A stretch of DNA of 31,622 nt from contig DNXO01000087.1 of NCBI GenBank assembly GCA_003506895.1, positions 1-31,622 of the forward strand, written 5' to 3'. Source of the DNA: Acetobacteraceae bacterium (lineage in GTDB: Bacteria; Pseudomonadota; Alphaproteobacteria; Acetobacterales; Acetobacteraceae). Positions 1 to 8,077 of the stretch are shown here, piece after piece (positions within the stretch are counted from its first letter, which is position 1; each line of letters begins with the position of its first letter). The position numbers were made by a program, and so were the translations under genes. The notes below the pieces were generated by a model, which was not told the origin of the DNA, searched no databases, and was given only the letters and a program-made list of their open reading frames with translations.

Positions 1-261
1 CACGGGGAACACCGGGCGCTTACGCTGCGCGTTCCAAGGATGGCGGCGTCGGCGCTAGCGGGCGGGATTCCTCGTGCCGATCAACTATCAATGGGCGACG
101 GTTAACAGCCGGGGCATAAGTGCCGGCGGCTGGAATTGGCCAAAACCTGTTTTTCCGCTCGGAAGAAGCGGACCGGCTGAAGCAGACACTTACAGATGAG
201 TTATATCGCGCTCTCAAACTCTAAATCGAAGCTGCCTGACTGGCAGGCCCCGTGGACAGCG
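1..261. other. Left edge, no confident gene
   Basis: No complete gene is seen. On the plus strand a short open frame ends at about 228 with residues LTDELYRALKL, which could be the decayed 3' end of a gene. A second short open frame ends near 200. Neither has a recognisable family or an upstream start inside the window. The stop codon of the OLD-type gene lies at the right edge of this stretch. Confidence 0.3.
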
Positions 262-1707
262 TCAAATCTGCGCGTCGATTTTTTTGCAGAGATATTGGTA
301 CCAACTCGGGCCTACCTCATCGAGAAACGCCCGTATGCAGTCACTTTCCAAAACTTCTCGGGAGCAGCTCTTCTTGCCCGCGATATGGCTGGCATACTCA
401 TGGTGATCCATCTCCGGATAAGCTGTCATGAACGCGGGAAAGTCGAATCCATAATTCGTCACAAGTGCCGATTTCGCGGCCTTCGAATGGAAAACTTCCT
501 TCTCCGGCGGGAGCGTTCCAGGCAAACAAAATACCAAGTCGGCCTCCATGGGCTTTTGATCGCCATCCAGTACCGCAATGACCTTTTGATTCGCGTTTGC
601 AATCGCCCGCTTTGCGGATACCACTGCCTGATTGTCCCCGAAAGGAAGTACCGCCACACTTTCGAGAAGTTGGGGGTTGAAGCGGCGCAATATTTCCCTA
701 AGCAAGGACTGGGCGAACGCGTCTTCAACACACACGACGCAATGGCCTGTCTCTCCCGCAGAGAGAGCTGTTTTGATGCGTGAAGAAGAAACTCGATCAA
801 AAACCTTTACACCATCGTGATCCCGCATCAGGAGCTTGCGCCCCTCTGGGGGCAAAGCGTCCATCATTACGCTTGAGTGCGTCGAGAAGATGATCTGGTG
901 ATGTCTTCTATGAACGACATCGATCAAATATTTCACGAACTCATACTGAGCATTTTCGTGAAGTGATGTTTCGGGCTCCTCCAGAACAATCAGACTTTGC
1001 TCAGGGCATTTTTCGAGTAGACGGACTATGTAGACTACCCGGCCTTCTCCAAACCCCATATTGTTCTCTGAATAGGTTGCTCCAAGGCGTTGAGCAATAC
1101 CAAGTTCACTAAATTTGTTCTTAGCAGACACACCTTGGAAATATATATCATCATAGTTTGAGCCGAGTATACGGGTCACAAACTTCGCGGCATTTTCGAT
1201 CTCGTTGCGAGCAGTCAGTTTCAGATTCGAGGCGCTGTAAATGCTCAAATCTCTGCGTTCAACCTTCGGAATATAGACGGTAAAACCGACATACTCCGAA
1301 TTTCGCTCCGGCTGCCGCTTGTATCCAGACCACTCAGTTTCAGCTCTTTTAACGGTCAGCTCTTGTGGTTGATCGACCTTGTCGGTCTGGTAACGGAATG
1401 TGACATTTGCATCTGACAAGAATGGCTCGGGATCGGCTGCGGATAAAGGGAAGAAATCCTTCACATAGAACCTCCTGCCTGCTGTCGCGGTTGACAGCTT
1501 TTTGTAACCGCAAAGCATAAGTTGTCCGACGGTGCTCTTACCTGATCCGTTGAAGCCAGTGAGGGCAGTGATTGGATAATCAAATGTAATACTCGCTCTG
1601 ACACCCCGAAATCCGAAAATATCTGCCGAAACAATCGTTGGCCCAAAATTGGCGAATCGATTTTTGAGCTTGAATTTCGAGGCGAGAGCGGCCCGCGGGT
1701 CGGACAT
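262..1707 (-). CDS. OLD-family ATP-dependent nuclease (AAA ATPase plus TOPRIM)
   Basis: A 481-residue protein with an ABC/SMC-like ATPase followed by a TOPRIM nuclease domain, the architecture of OLD (overcoming lysogenization defect) proteins. Visible motifs are Walker A GFNGSGKS (residues 51-58), a possible signature region near 217-222, Walker B LIVLEEPE (about 239-246), an H-loop STHSS (275-279), and TOPRIM acidic residues E328 (CVEDAFAQ) and D381-x-D383 (VLDGDQ). All expected catalytic residues appear present, so the gene looks intact. Family members cut DNA and act in anti-phage defence, sometimes with a partner such as a Gabija helicase or the AriB-type protein of PARIS. No such partner is adjacent here, so a solo OLD nuclease is the best call. 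Base composition is clearly less GC-rich than its neighbours, suggesting horizontal acquisition. The start is supported by an AAAGGG Shine-Dalgarno and a promoter just upstream. Confidence 0.85.
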   Translation of the reverse strand: MSDPRAALASKFKLKNRFANFGPTIVSADIFGFRGVRASITFDYPITALTGFNGSGKSTVGQLMLCGYKKLSTATAGRRFYVKDFFPLSAADPEPFLSDANVTFRYQTDKVDQPQELTVKRAETEWSGYKRQPERNSEYVGFTVYIPKVERRDLSIYSASNLKLTARNEIENAAKFVTRILGSNYDDIYFQGVSAKNKFSELGIAQRLGATYSENNMGFGEGRVVYIVRLLEKCPEQSLIVLEEPETSLHENAQYEFVKYLIDVVHRRHHQIIFSTHSSVMMDALPPEGRKLLMRDHDGVKVFDRVSSSRIKTALSAGETGHCVVCVEDAFAQSLLREILRRFNPQLLESVAVLPFGDNQAVVSAKRAIANANQKVIAVLDGDQKPMEADLVFCLPGTLPPEKEVFHSKAAKSALVTNYGFDFPAFMTAYPEMDHHEYASHIAGKKSCSREVLESDCIRAFLDEVGPSWYQYLCKKIDAQI

Positions 1708-1733
1708 ACATAGGCCCTTTTTTAAGTCGTTAT

Positions 1734-1762
1734 TTTATAGCGCTTTTATAAACGGTGGCCAA
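1734..1762 (-). promoter_or_regulatory. Sigma70-like promoter of the OLD gene
   Basis: On the minus strand a -35 box TTGGCC (1757-1762) and a -10 box TATAAA (1734-1739) are separated by exactly 17 bases. They lie 27-55 bases upstream of the ATG at 1707, and an AAAGGG ribosome site falls between. Seen by eye only; the AT-rich context supports it. Confidence 0.5.
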
Positions 1763-1967
1763 CATGGTGACATGGAGCGCATTCCGCATCAAGAAAGTAA
1801 GTTTTTGGCATTCAAACGACCGGGAAGGGGGCGATTCCTGTCGGTTCGCACCTTCTTTGGCGAACGGCAGGTTTAGGGATTCTAACTCCGAGCCGGGGGG
1901 GCGAAATGGCGGCGCGAACCAGACGCGAGGCGGGCTAACCGGCCAATCCACCGGCCAACACCCCACA

Positions 1968-2957
1968 TCACCCAGGCCCACCCCACAGTTTCGGATCCGC
2001 CGGATAAATCGCCCCGCCCTCATATCGCAGCCCCGCCGCCCGATCGAACGCCAACCGCAACGGCCCATCCAGATCGACGATCTCGGCCTGCTGCGCGACC
2101 AGCAGCGCCGGCGCGACCCCAAGTGAGGTGCCGATCCCGCCACCGACCATGATCCGCAAGCCCCGCCGCTTCGCTGCCTCCGCCAGCGCGAACGCCTCGG
2201 TCAGCCCACCCACCTTATCGAGCTTGATATTCACGGCCGCGTATTTCCCATCAACCCGGTCGAGATCGGCAACCATCCGGCAGGATTCATCAGCGCAGAG
2301 CGGGATCGGGCACGCCAGCCGAACCAGCACGTCATCGGCGTCGGCCGGCAGCGGCTGCTCGATCAGTTCAACCCGCAAATCCAGCAGCATCGGCATGTAT
2401 TCGCTCAATTGGCGCTCAGTCCACCCCTCGTTGGCATCGACAATCAGGCGCGCCGCCGGCGCCGCTTGCCGCACCGCCCGCACGCGTTCCATATCGCCAT
2501 CGCCCCCCAGTTCCAGTTTGAACAGCGGGCGTGTGCGATGGGCGGCCGCCACCTCGGCCATCTTGTCCGGTGTATCGAAACCCAGCGTGAAGGCGGTCAT
2601 GACCGGCTTCACCGCACCCAGCCCAGCCATGTCCGCGACGCTGCGATAGGCTCGGTTCGCATCGATGGCCCAGAACGCGCAGTCGATCGCGTTGCGTGCC
2701 GCGCCCGGGGGCATCGTCTGTTGCAATGTGTCGCGGTTGAGCCCCGATAAAACCGCGCCCTTCATCGCATTGATCGCGGCCAGGACGCTGTCGATCGTCT
2801 CGCCATAGCGCCGCACCGGCACACATTCGCCGCGGCCGCGTGAGTCCCCATCGGCGATTTCGACGACCACGACGTTGACCGCACTCTCGCCCCCAACCGC
2901 CGTCATAAGCGGCCACGCTCGGTGGGTAACTGTCAGTCGTTGAGGATGTGGCGCCAT
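1968..2957 (-). CDS. Dipeptide epimerase-like enolase-superfamily protein with altered KxK motif
   Basis: A 329-residue member of the enolase superfamily (MR/MLE type), closest by pattern to L-Ala-D/L-Glu dipeptide epimerases, which recycle murein peptides by 1,1-proton transfer. The metal ligands are visible as D174 (LIVDANEGW), E200 (ELIEQPLP) and D223 (CADES), and the distal catalytic Lys is K245 in NIKLDKVGGL. At the other face of the active site, where the family has Lys-x-Lys, this protein reads K147-L148-E149 (PLFKLELGG), so the second lysine, normally an acid/base, is Glu. It may therefore catalyse a different reaction or be impaired. The N-terminus fits the family, so the ATG at 2957 is kept. 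It stands alone on this strand, with the divergent Rieske operon about 590 bases away. Confidence 0.8.
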   Translation of the reverse strand: MAPHPQRLTVTHRAWPLMTAVGGESAVNVVVVEIADGDSRGRGECVPVRRYGETIDSVLAAINAMKGAVLSGLNRDTLQQTMPPGAARNAIDCAFWAIDANRAYRSVADMAGLGAVKPVMTAFTLGFDTPDKMAEVAAAHRTRPLFKLELGGDGDMERVRAVRQAAPAARLIVDANEGWTERQLSEYMPMLLDLRVELIEQPLPADADDVLVRLACPIPLCADESCRMVADLDRVDGKYAAVNIKLDKVGGLTEAFALAEAAKRRGLRIMVGGGIGTSLGVAPALLVAQQAEIVDLDGPLRLAFDRAAGLRYEGGAIYPADPKLWGGPG

Positions 2958-3549
2958 ATCCAGCCCGGCCCTTTCGGCAAATGCAAACGCAAAGCGACCT
3001 TATATCGATCGTCGGCAACGCCGGGCAGTAGGCCTCCGGCGTCGGTTCAATGGCCACTGTCCCGTCGTGCTGCCCAAAAAGCGGGCACGCGGCGTCCCAC
3101 CCAAATCCGCCGCCACGCGATCGATTCCTTATCGGCGTGCATCTGCGCTTATCTGCGGCAAAAAAACACTTGCTTCGATCGATCCATCGCCAACGGTCGC
3201 CGGGTCAGTGCCTCCAATGCAACAGCCATGCGGAACGGGCAAACCACCATTGACCATTTTCCCAATTTCATCTACAATTAGAAACGTGTCCGTCCCCGCA
3301 CCATTCCGACTAACCAGCGGAAATCCCCACCAAAGCCCGCTGCCACCGTCGCGCCCCAGCAAGACCGCACAAAACGTCTCAATAACATAACAAAATACCA
3401 CAACCCGGCCTTTGAGACGCCGGTTAGACGCCAAAGTCCAATCCGGTAACCACCCCCTCCGCGCACCCCCAAAACTTGCCCCCAAACCCCACCATGCGTA
3501 GCGTCTCCCGGACAACGCGGACAGCGCGGGAGAGGAGGGGGCACCACCA
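2958..3549. other. Intergenic region between divergent epimerase and Rieske genes
   Basis: Some 590 bases without a convincing gene. Several overlapping open frames exist on both strands but none has a family signature. The stretch should hold the divergent promoters. It contains an ATCTGCG-type repeat near 3128-3167 and ends with a strong Shine-Dalgarno (GAGGAGGGGG) eight bases before the Rieske start. Confidence 0.5.
3128..3167. repeat. ATCTGCG intergenic repeat
   Basis: The heptamer ATCTGCG occurs at 3141-3147 and again at 3151-3157, ten bases apart, followed by an A-rich run. It resembles a repeat I recall from intergenic DNA of many bacteria (ATCTGCG, a short spacer, ATCTGCGG). Function unknown; only one copy is in this window. 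Confidence 0.3.
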
Positions 3550-3951
3550 ATGGGACCAACAACAGACACACCGATCGGCGAAATCGAAGCCTTCTCCATC
3601 GGAAAGATGCACATCGTCCAGGCCGGAGGCTTCGAAATCGGCGTCGTCCGCCACGACGACAACAGCTTCCACGCCATCCGCAACCGCTGCCCCCACAAGG
3701 GCGCCCCGCTATGCCAAGGCAGCTTCGGCGGCACCATGCTGCCCAGCGCCCCCAGCGAACTGCACTACGGCCTGGAACAGACAGTCGTCCGCTGCCCCTG
3801 GCACGGCTATGAGTTCGATCTCGCCACCGGCCAGGGCCTGTTCAGCAACGAAAACATGCGCGTCCGCACATTCCCGGTCACCGTGCGCGACGGCATCGCC
3901 TACCTGACCGGCCTGCCCACACAAGCACGGCAAAGGGGCGAGGCAGCATGA
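3550..3951 (+). CDS. Rieske [2Fe-2S] ferredoxin-like protein
   Basis: A 133-residue soluble Rieske protein. The two cluster-binding motifs are complete: C47-P-H49 (NRCPHKGAPLC) and C82-P-W-H85 (RCPWHGYEFD). The family passes electrons to ring-hydroxylating or related oxygenases, or forms their small Rieske component. The length fits a free-standing ferredoxin, since no oxygenase catalytic domain follows. The start has a strong purine-rich ribosome site eight bases upstream. Its stop overlaps the amidohydrolase start in an ATGA junction, so the two are translationally coupled, and the MFS gene follows on the same strand. No oxygenase or reductase gene lies nearby, so its partner must be encoded elsewhere. 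Confidence 0.9.
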   Translation: MGPTTDTPIGEIEAFSIGKMHIVQAGGFEIGVVRHDDNSFHAIRNRCPHKGAPLCQGSFGGTMLPSAPSELHYGLEQTVVRCPWHGYEFDLATGQGLFSNENMRVRTFPVTVRDGIAYLTGLPTQARQRGEAA

Positions 3952-5066
3952 GCACGACCCTCAACGAACAGTCCCGGCCCGCCGAGCAGCAGCTCGATAT
4001 CATCGACTGCGACGTCCATCCCGTCATCCGCGGCGGCATGCGCACGCTGTACGACTACATGCCGACGGCCTGGAGCAAACGCTTCCAAGCCAAATCGACC
4101 GAACTGGTCAGCGTCGCCCCGCTGACCTTGCGGTTCCAGCACCCCAACGGCTCCGCACTCCGCCAGGACGTGCATGCACCGGACGGCGGCCCAGCCGGGT
4201 CCGACCCCGCCCAGGTCCGCCAGCATCTGATGGTGGAAAACGGCATCGGCTGCGCCCTGCTGAACTGCCTGCAACCCGGTGCCCTGGCCGCCGCGCTGTC
4301 CGGGCCAGAGGAAAGCGCGGTTCTCTGCACGGCCAGTAACGATTTCTTCCTGGACCAATGGCACCTGACCGGCAGCGGCCCCCTGCGCCTCGCCATGTCC
4401 GTCCCCGTCCAGGACCCGGAAGCCGCCGCCGCCGAGATCAAGCGGCTCGGTTCCAACCCCGCCATCGCCGCGATCTCCCTGCCGCTGCTGAACATCCTGA
4501 TGGGCAATCGCTACTACCATCCGATCTACGCCGCCGCCCAGGAATACGCCCTGCCCATCCTGGTCCACGTCACCGGCGCCGACTGCATCTACCAGGGCGC
4601 CCCGGTCGCCGCCGGCGGCTGGCCAGAGAACTATAACGAGCGGTACGTCGATCTCTCCCAGATCGGCGAAGCCAACCTCGTCAGCCTGGTGTTCAGCGGC
4701 GTGCTCGAACGCTTTCCCGGCCTGAAAATCATGTTCGTGGAATACGGTTTCGCCTGGGCCGTGCCGCTGCTGTGGCGCATGGATCGCACCTGGCGCAGCC
4801 TGCGTCACGAAACCCCCTGGGTGCTGAAATCCCCGTTCGACTACGTCCGCGACCGCATCCGCTTCACCACCCAGCCGCTGGACGAACCCGAACGCCGCGC
4901 CGAGCTGGAGCAGCTCATCGCCATGCTCGGTCCCGAACTGCTGCTGTACAGCTCCGACTATCCGCACTGGGACAATGACATGCCCGGCGAGACCCTGCGG
5001 ACCCTGCCGGCCGAAACCCGGCGGATGATCTTCGCCGACAACGCCAAAAAGATATTGCGCCTGTAG
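3948..5066 (+). CDS. Amidohydrolase family (Amidohydro_2) TIM-barrel hydrolase/decarboxylase
   Basis: A 372-residue protein of the amidohydrolase superfamily group that includes ACMSD decarboxylases and LigI-type lactonases. Near the N-terminus the metal-site strand reads IIDCDVHP, in which the first His of the classical HxH is replaced by Asp, as is common in this subgroup. A strand-5-type His lies in ILVHVTG, and the conserved C-terminal Asp is in LLLYSSDYPHWD. The substrate is probably a carboxylated aromatic or lactone, but this is inference. It sits between a Rieske protein and an MFS transporter in one operon (ATGA overlap upstream, 46 bases to the next start), suggesting uptake and breakdown of an organic acid. 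Confidence 0.85.
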   Translation: MSTTLNEQSRPAEQQLDIIDCDVHPVIRGGMRTLYDYMPTAWSKRFQAKSTELVSVAPLTLRFQHPNGSALRQDVHAPDGGPAGSDPAQVRQHLMVENGIGCALLNCLQPGALAAALSGPEESAVLCTASNDFFLDQWHLTGSGPLRLAMSVPVQDPEAAAAEIKRLGSNPAIAAISLPLLNILMGNRYYHPIYAAAQEYALPILVHVTGADCIYQGAPVAAGGWPENYNERYVDLSQIGEANLVSLVFSGVLERFPGLKIMFVEYGFAWAVPLLWRMDRTWRSLRHETPWVLKSPFDYVRDRIRFTTQPLDEPERRAELEQLIAMLGPELLLYSSDYPHWDNDMPGETLRTLPAETRRMIFADNAKKILRL

Positions 5067-5100
5067 CGCGCTTCAGCCATTGGCCCCACAAAAGACAAAC

Positions 5101-5107
5101 AGGGAGA
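5101..5107 (+). promoter_or_regulatory. Ribosome binding site deciding the MFS start
   Basis: AGGGAGA ends five bases before the ATG at 5113. It favours 5113 over the in-frame ATG at 5080, which has no comparable site. Confidence 0.6.
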
Positions 5108-5112
5108 CGTTT

Positions 5113-6495
5113 ATGTCAGCCGCAGTCAACGCCGGGGCCCGGTTAGACCGCCTACCCGTATCAGGATTCCACTGGCGCATTCTGTCGCTGATCGGCGCCG
5201 GCATGTTCCTGGATGGGTTCGAGATCTACCTCGCCGGCGGAGTCCTCGGCGCGCTGGTCAAAAGCGGCTGGTCGGACATGGCCCACAACGGCCAGTTCAT
5301 ATCCGCCACCTTCCTGGGCATGATGCTCGGCGCCTGGGTGGCCGGTGTCGTCGGCGACCACTACGGCCGCCGCTTCTCCTATCAAATCAATTTGCTGATC
5401 TTCGGCCTCGCCTCGCTGGCCGGCGCGCTGGCGCCATCCATCGGCTGGCTGATCGTCGCCCGGTTCTTCATGGGTATCGGCCTCGGTGCCGAAATCGTCG
5501 TCGGCTACGCGACCCTCAGTGAGTTCGTGCCGCCCGTCGCCCGCGGGAAATGGATCGCCGGGCTGGCCGTCTGCACCAACTCCGCCTTGTTGGTGTCCGC
5601 GTTGACCAGCTACTTCATCATCCCATCGTTCGGCTGGCGCTGGATGTTCGTCATCACCGGCGTCGGGGCGCTGATCGTCTGGTATCTGCGCAAGGCGATG
5701 CCGGAAAGCCCGCGCTGGCTGGAATCCAAGGGCCGGTTCCAGGAAGCCGAACAGGTCATGTCCGCGATCGAGGCCGAGGTGTCCCGCACCGCCACCTTGC
5801 CCGCGCCTCTGGTCCGCACCGAGTCCGTCGCGGCCTCGGTGATGCGCCCGCTGGTGACGATCTTCTCCCGTCAACTCCTTCCGCGCACCATCGTCGCCAG
5901 CCTGATCGCCTGTGGGATCAACGCCGGCGTGTATGGCTTCATCGCCTGGATGCCGACGTTCTTCGTCAAGCAAGGCCTGAGTATCGTCACGTCGCTGGGC
6001 TACACCACCTTCATGTCGTTCGGCGGCCCGATCGGTGCGCTGATCGCCCTGGTGGCGGCGGATCGGGCCGGCCGTAAACCGGTGCTGATCGTCACATCCC
6101 TGGTCGCGATCGCGATCGGCCTAGCCTATCCGTATGTGCGCGAGACGGTCCCCTTCATCGCCATGGGCTTCGCGCTGGTGACCGCGATCTACGTCCTGAT
6201 CGGCGTTGGGTTCGCGATCTACATGCCGGAACTCTTCCCAACCGATCTGCGTATGCGCGGCGTCGGCTTCTGCAACACCCTCGGGCGAGCGGTCGCCATG
6301 CTGACGCCCTACGCCGTGGTACCGATGTTCGCGGCCCAGGGAGTAGGGGGCGTGGCCGGACTGATCGCGGCCCTGCTGGCGGTGATGTGCCTGGCGATCT
6401 GGACTCTGGGCATCGAAACCCGCCGCCAATCGCTGGAGGCGCTGCTGCCAGACGGCCAACCGCTCACCACGGAGGCTGCAACAGTGCGGGTATAA
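5113..6495 (+). CDS. MFS transporter, aromatic acid/sugar-porter type
   Basis: A 460-residue, twelve-segment major facilitator. Motif A is visible between segments 2 and 3 (GVVGDHYGRR), a second signature follows (RFFMGIGLGAEIVVG), and PESPRWL opens the central cytoplasmic loop, as in the aromatic-acid/H+ symporter and sugar-porter families. A second motif-A-like element (AADRAGRK) precedes segment 9. It lies in the inner membrane and most likely imports the compound handled by the Rieske/amidohydrolase pair upstream. The ATG at 5113 is chosen for its Shine-Dalgarno. Downstream it faces mazG across a palindromic repeat that may end transcription from both sides. Confidence 0.88.
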   Translation: MSAAVNAGARLDRLPVSGFHWRILSLIGAGMFLDGFEIYLAGGVLGALVKSGWSDMAHNGQFISATFLGMMLGAWVAGVVGDHYGRRFSYQINLLIFGLASLAGALAPSIGWLIVARFFMGIGLGAEIVVGYATLSEFVPPVARGKWIAGLAVCTNSALLVSALTSYFIIPSFGWRWMFVITGVGALIVWYLRKAMPESPRWLESKGRFQEAEQVMSAIEAEVSRTATLPAPLVRTESVAASVMRPLVTIFSRQLLPRTIVASLIACGINAGVYGFIAWMPTFFVKQGLSIVTSLGYTTFMSFGGPIGALIALVAADRAGRKPVLIVTSLVAIAIGLAYPYVRETVPFIAMGFALVTAIYVLIGVGFAIYMPELFPTDLRMRGVGFCNTLGRAVAMLTPYAVVPMFAAQGVGGVAGLIAALLAVMCLAIWTLGIETRRQSLEALLPDGQPLTTEAATVRV

Positions 6496-6546
6496 CCCCG
6501 GGCGCAAAAACAGAACGGCAACCGAAAGACTGATACATCAGCCTGT

Positions 6547-6585
6547 CACCGTCATGGCGGGCGGAGGCCCGCCATCCACGCCTTA
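6547..6585. repeat. Dispersed REP-like palindrome, copy 1 (hairpin only)
   Basis: A perfect nine-base stem ATGGCGGGC / GCCCGCCAT (6554-6562 and 6567-6575) with loop GGAG, followed by CCACGCCTT. The same core recurs near 19869, 31457 and 31515. Here it sits between the convergent MFS and mazG genes and may act as a bidirectional terminator, although no T-run follows. Confidence 0.7.
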
Positions 6586-6615
6586 CGGGGGCGCCGCTGT
6601 CACCCAGCGCCCATA

Positions 6616-7422
6616 TCAGCCGCGTTCGGCGGCCTTGACACGCTGCCAACCCGCCTCCATCTCCTGCAGCGACAACTCCCCCAAACTCTTCGCCTGAATT
6701 TCAAAATCAGCCTCCATGGCATTAAATCTGCGGGAGAATTTTTCATTGGCATGGCGCAGGCATTGTTCAGGATCCAACTTCAGCTTCCGCGCCAGATTAG
6801 CCAACACGAACAGCAGATCGCCAACCTCATCGGTTAACCGAACTGGATCGGCGCCAGAGAGTTCCTCTCTAAGCTCTTGAATTTCCTCATCTAATTTATC
6901 CAAAACCTGCCCAACATCCGGCCAATCGAAGCCAACCCGAGCGGCTCGGTTGGTCAGCTTCAAGGCTCGGGTCAGGGCAGGGAGGGCCACCGGCACCCCA
7001 GCCAGCGCCCCAGTCTGCCGCCGCGCTGCCCGCTCGACCGACTTCTGCGCCTCCCACGCCGAAGTTTGCGCCACCGCATCCCGCGCCGCCGCCTCGCCAA
7101 ATACATGAGGATGGCGCCGTATCATTTTATCACTGATGGATTTTGCGATATCGGCGAAACCGAACAGACCTTGCTCCTCGGCCATGCGTGCGTGATAGAC
7201 GACCTGGAACAGCAGATCGCCCAACTCGTCGGGCAGGGCGGTGAAATCGCGTTGGGCGATCGCGTCGGCGACCTCATAGGCCTCCTCGATCGTATAGGGC
7301 GCGATCGTCGCGAAATCCTGCTCCTTGTCCCATGGGCAGCCCGTCGCCGGGTCGCGCAGGGCGGCCATGATATCCAGCAGGCGGCGGAGTTCGGCTTCGG
7401 CCGAGGCAGTGTGATCGGGCAT
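6616..7422 (-). CDS. mazG: Nucleoside triphosphate pyrophosphohydrolase MazG
   Basis: A 268-residue protein of normal MazG length with two tandem MazG domains. The acidic Mg-binding helices are visible in the first domain (EEAYEV, then DELGDLLFQV) and in the second (EEIQELREEL, then DEVGDLLFVL). The N-terminal signature GCPWDKEQ is typical. MazG hydrolyses all canonical NTPs and dNTPs to monophosphates and pyrophosphate; it cleans the nucleotide pool and can lower ppGpp under starvation. It is transcribed divergently from greB with only about 65 bases between the starts, so the two promoters overlap or are back to back. Confidence 0.95.
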   Translation of the reverse strand: MPDHTASAEAELRRLLDIMAALRDPATGCPWDKEQDFATIAPYTIEEAYEVADAIAQRDFTALPDELGDLLFQVVYHARMAEEQGLFGFADIAKSISDKMIRRHPHVFGEAAARDAVAQTSAWEAQKSVERAARRQTGALAGVPVALPALTRALKLTNRAARVGFDWPDVGQVLDKLDEEIQELREELSGADPVRLTDEVGDLLFVLANLARKLKLDPEQCLRHANEKFSRRFNAMEADFEIQAKSLGELSLQEMEAGWQRVKAAERG

Positions 7423-7487
7423 CCCGCGCGGATACGGGAGCGACAGGCGGGATGCAAGCGCCGTCCTGCCGTGATATCTCTTTCTAG

Positions 7488-8012
7488 ATGGATAATGACG
7501 ACGACGACGGCCCCCCCAAGCTACCAGGCGGCAAATTCTACATGACCCCGAACGGTGCCGAACAGTTGCGCGCCGAGTTGGCGGCTCAACGCTCCGAACG
7601 GCATCGGGTGGTGGAGATCGTTTCCTGGGCCGCCGGAAATGGCGACCGCAGCGAGAATGCCGACTACAAGGAAGGCAAGCGGCGTCTGCGGGAGATTGAC
7701 CGGCGGCTGCGCTTCCTCACCAAGCGGCTAGCCTACGCGGAGATCGTCGATCCGTCCGCGCAGACGCAGCGCGACCGGGTGTTTTTTGGCGCGACCGTGA
7801 CCTACGCGAACGAGCGCGACGCGGAAGTCACCGTATCGATCGTCGGCGTTGACGAGGCGGACATGGCGGCCGGGAAGATCAGTATCGGTTCGCCCGTGGC
7901 GCTGGCACTGCTGCGAACCAGCGTCGGCGATGAGATCACGGTGCGGACGCCGCGCGGGCCGGAGGTACTGGAAGTCGTGCGGATCGAATATCCCGAACAA
8001 ACGAGCCGATAG
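7488..8012 (+). CDS. greB: Transcription elongation factor GreB-like
   Basis: A 174-residue Gre factor. The N-terminal coiled coil carries the conserved tip NGDRSENADY (residues 51-60), whose acidic residues reach through the RNA polymerase secondary channel and stimulate cleavage of backtracked RNA. The C-terminal FKBP-like domain is recognisable (ISIGSPVALALL, VGDEITVRTP). A highly acidic N-terminal stretch (DNDDDD) precedes the fold. The start at 7488 has no clear Shine-Dalgarno, and a later ATG at 7542 (MTPNGAEQL) would still keep the whole fold. It is divergent from mazG and followed by a hypothetical gene on the same strand. Confidence 0.9.
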   Translation: MDNDDDDGPPKLPGGKFYMTPNGAEQLRAELAAQRSERHRVVEIVSWAAGNGDRSENADYKEGKRRLREIDRRLRFLTKRLAYAEIVDPSAQTQRDRVFFGATVTYANERDAEVTVSIVGVDEADMAAGKISIGSPVALALLRTSVGDEITVRTPRGPEVLEVVRIEYPEQTSR

Positions 8013-8050
8013 GGCCGATCGAGGTTCCCAATGCGCTCGCATCAAAACCG

Positions 8051-8056
8051 TATAAT
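8051..8056 (+). promoter_or_regulatory. Possible -10 element
   Basis: A perfect TATAAT 22 bases before the ATG of the following hypothetical gene. No good -35 element is seen at the right distance, so this is tentative. Confidence 0.3.
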
Positions 8057-8077
8057 GAATATTATGTTAAATGAAAG

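Noticed and set aside
196..783. Plus-strand open frame of 195 codons opposite the OLD gene
   Set aside because: Antisense to a gene with intact ATPase and TOPRIM motifs; no ribosome site or family signature.
1836..1871. Imperfect hairpin upstream of the OLD promoter
   Set aside because: The arms pair only with a bulge, there is no T-run, and no gene ends nearby on either strand.
3900..4967. Minus-strand open frame of 355 codons opposite the amidohydrolase
   Set aside because: Antisense shadow of the amidohydrolase, with no domain pattern.
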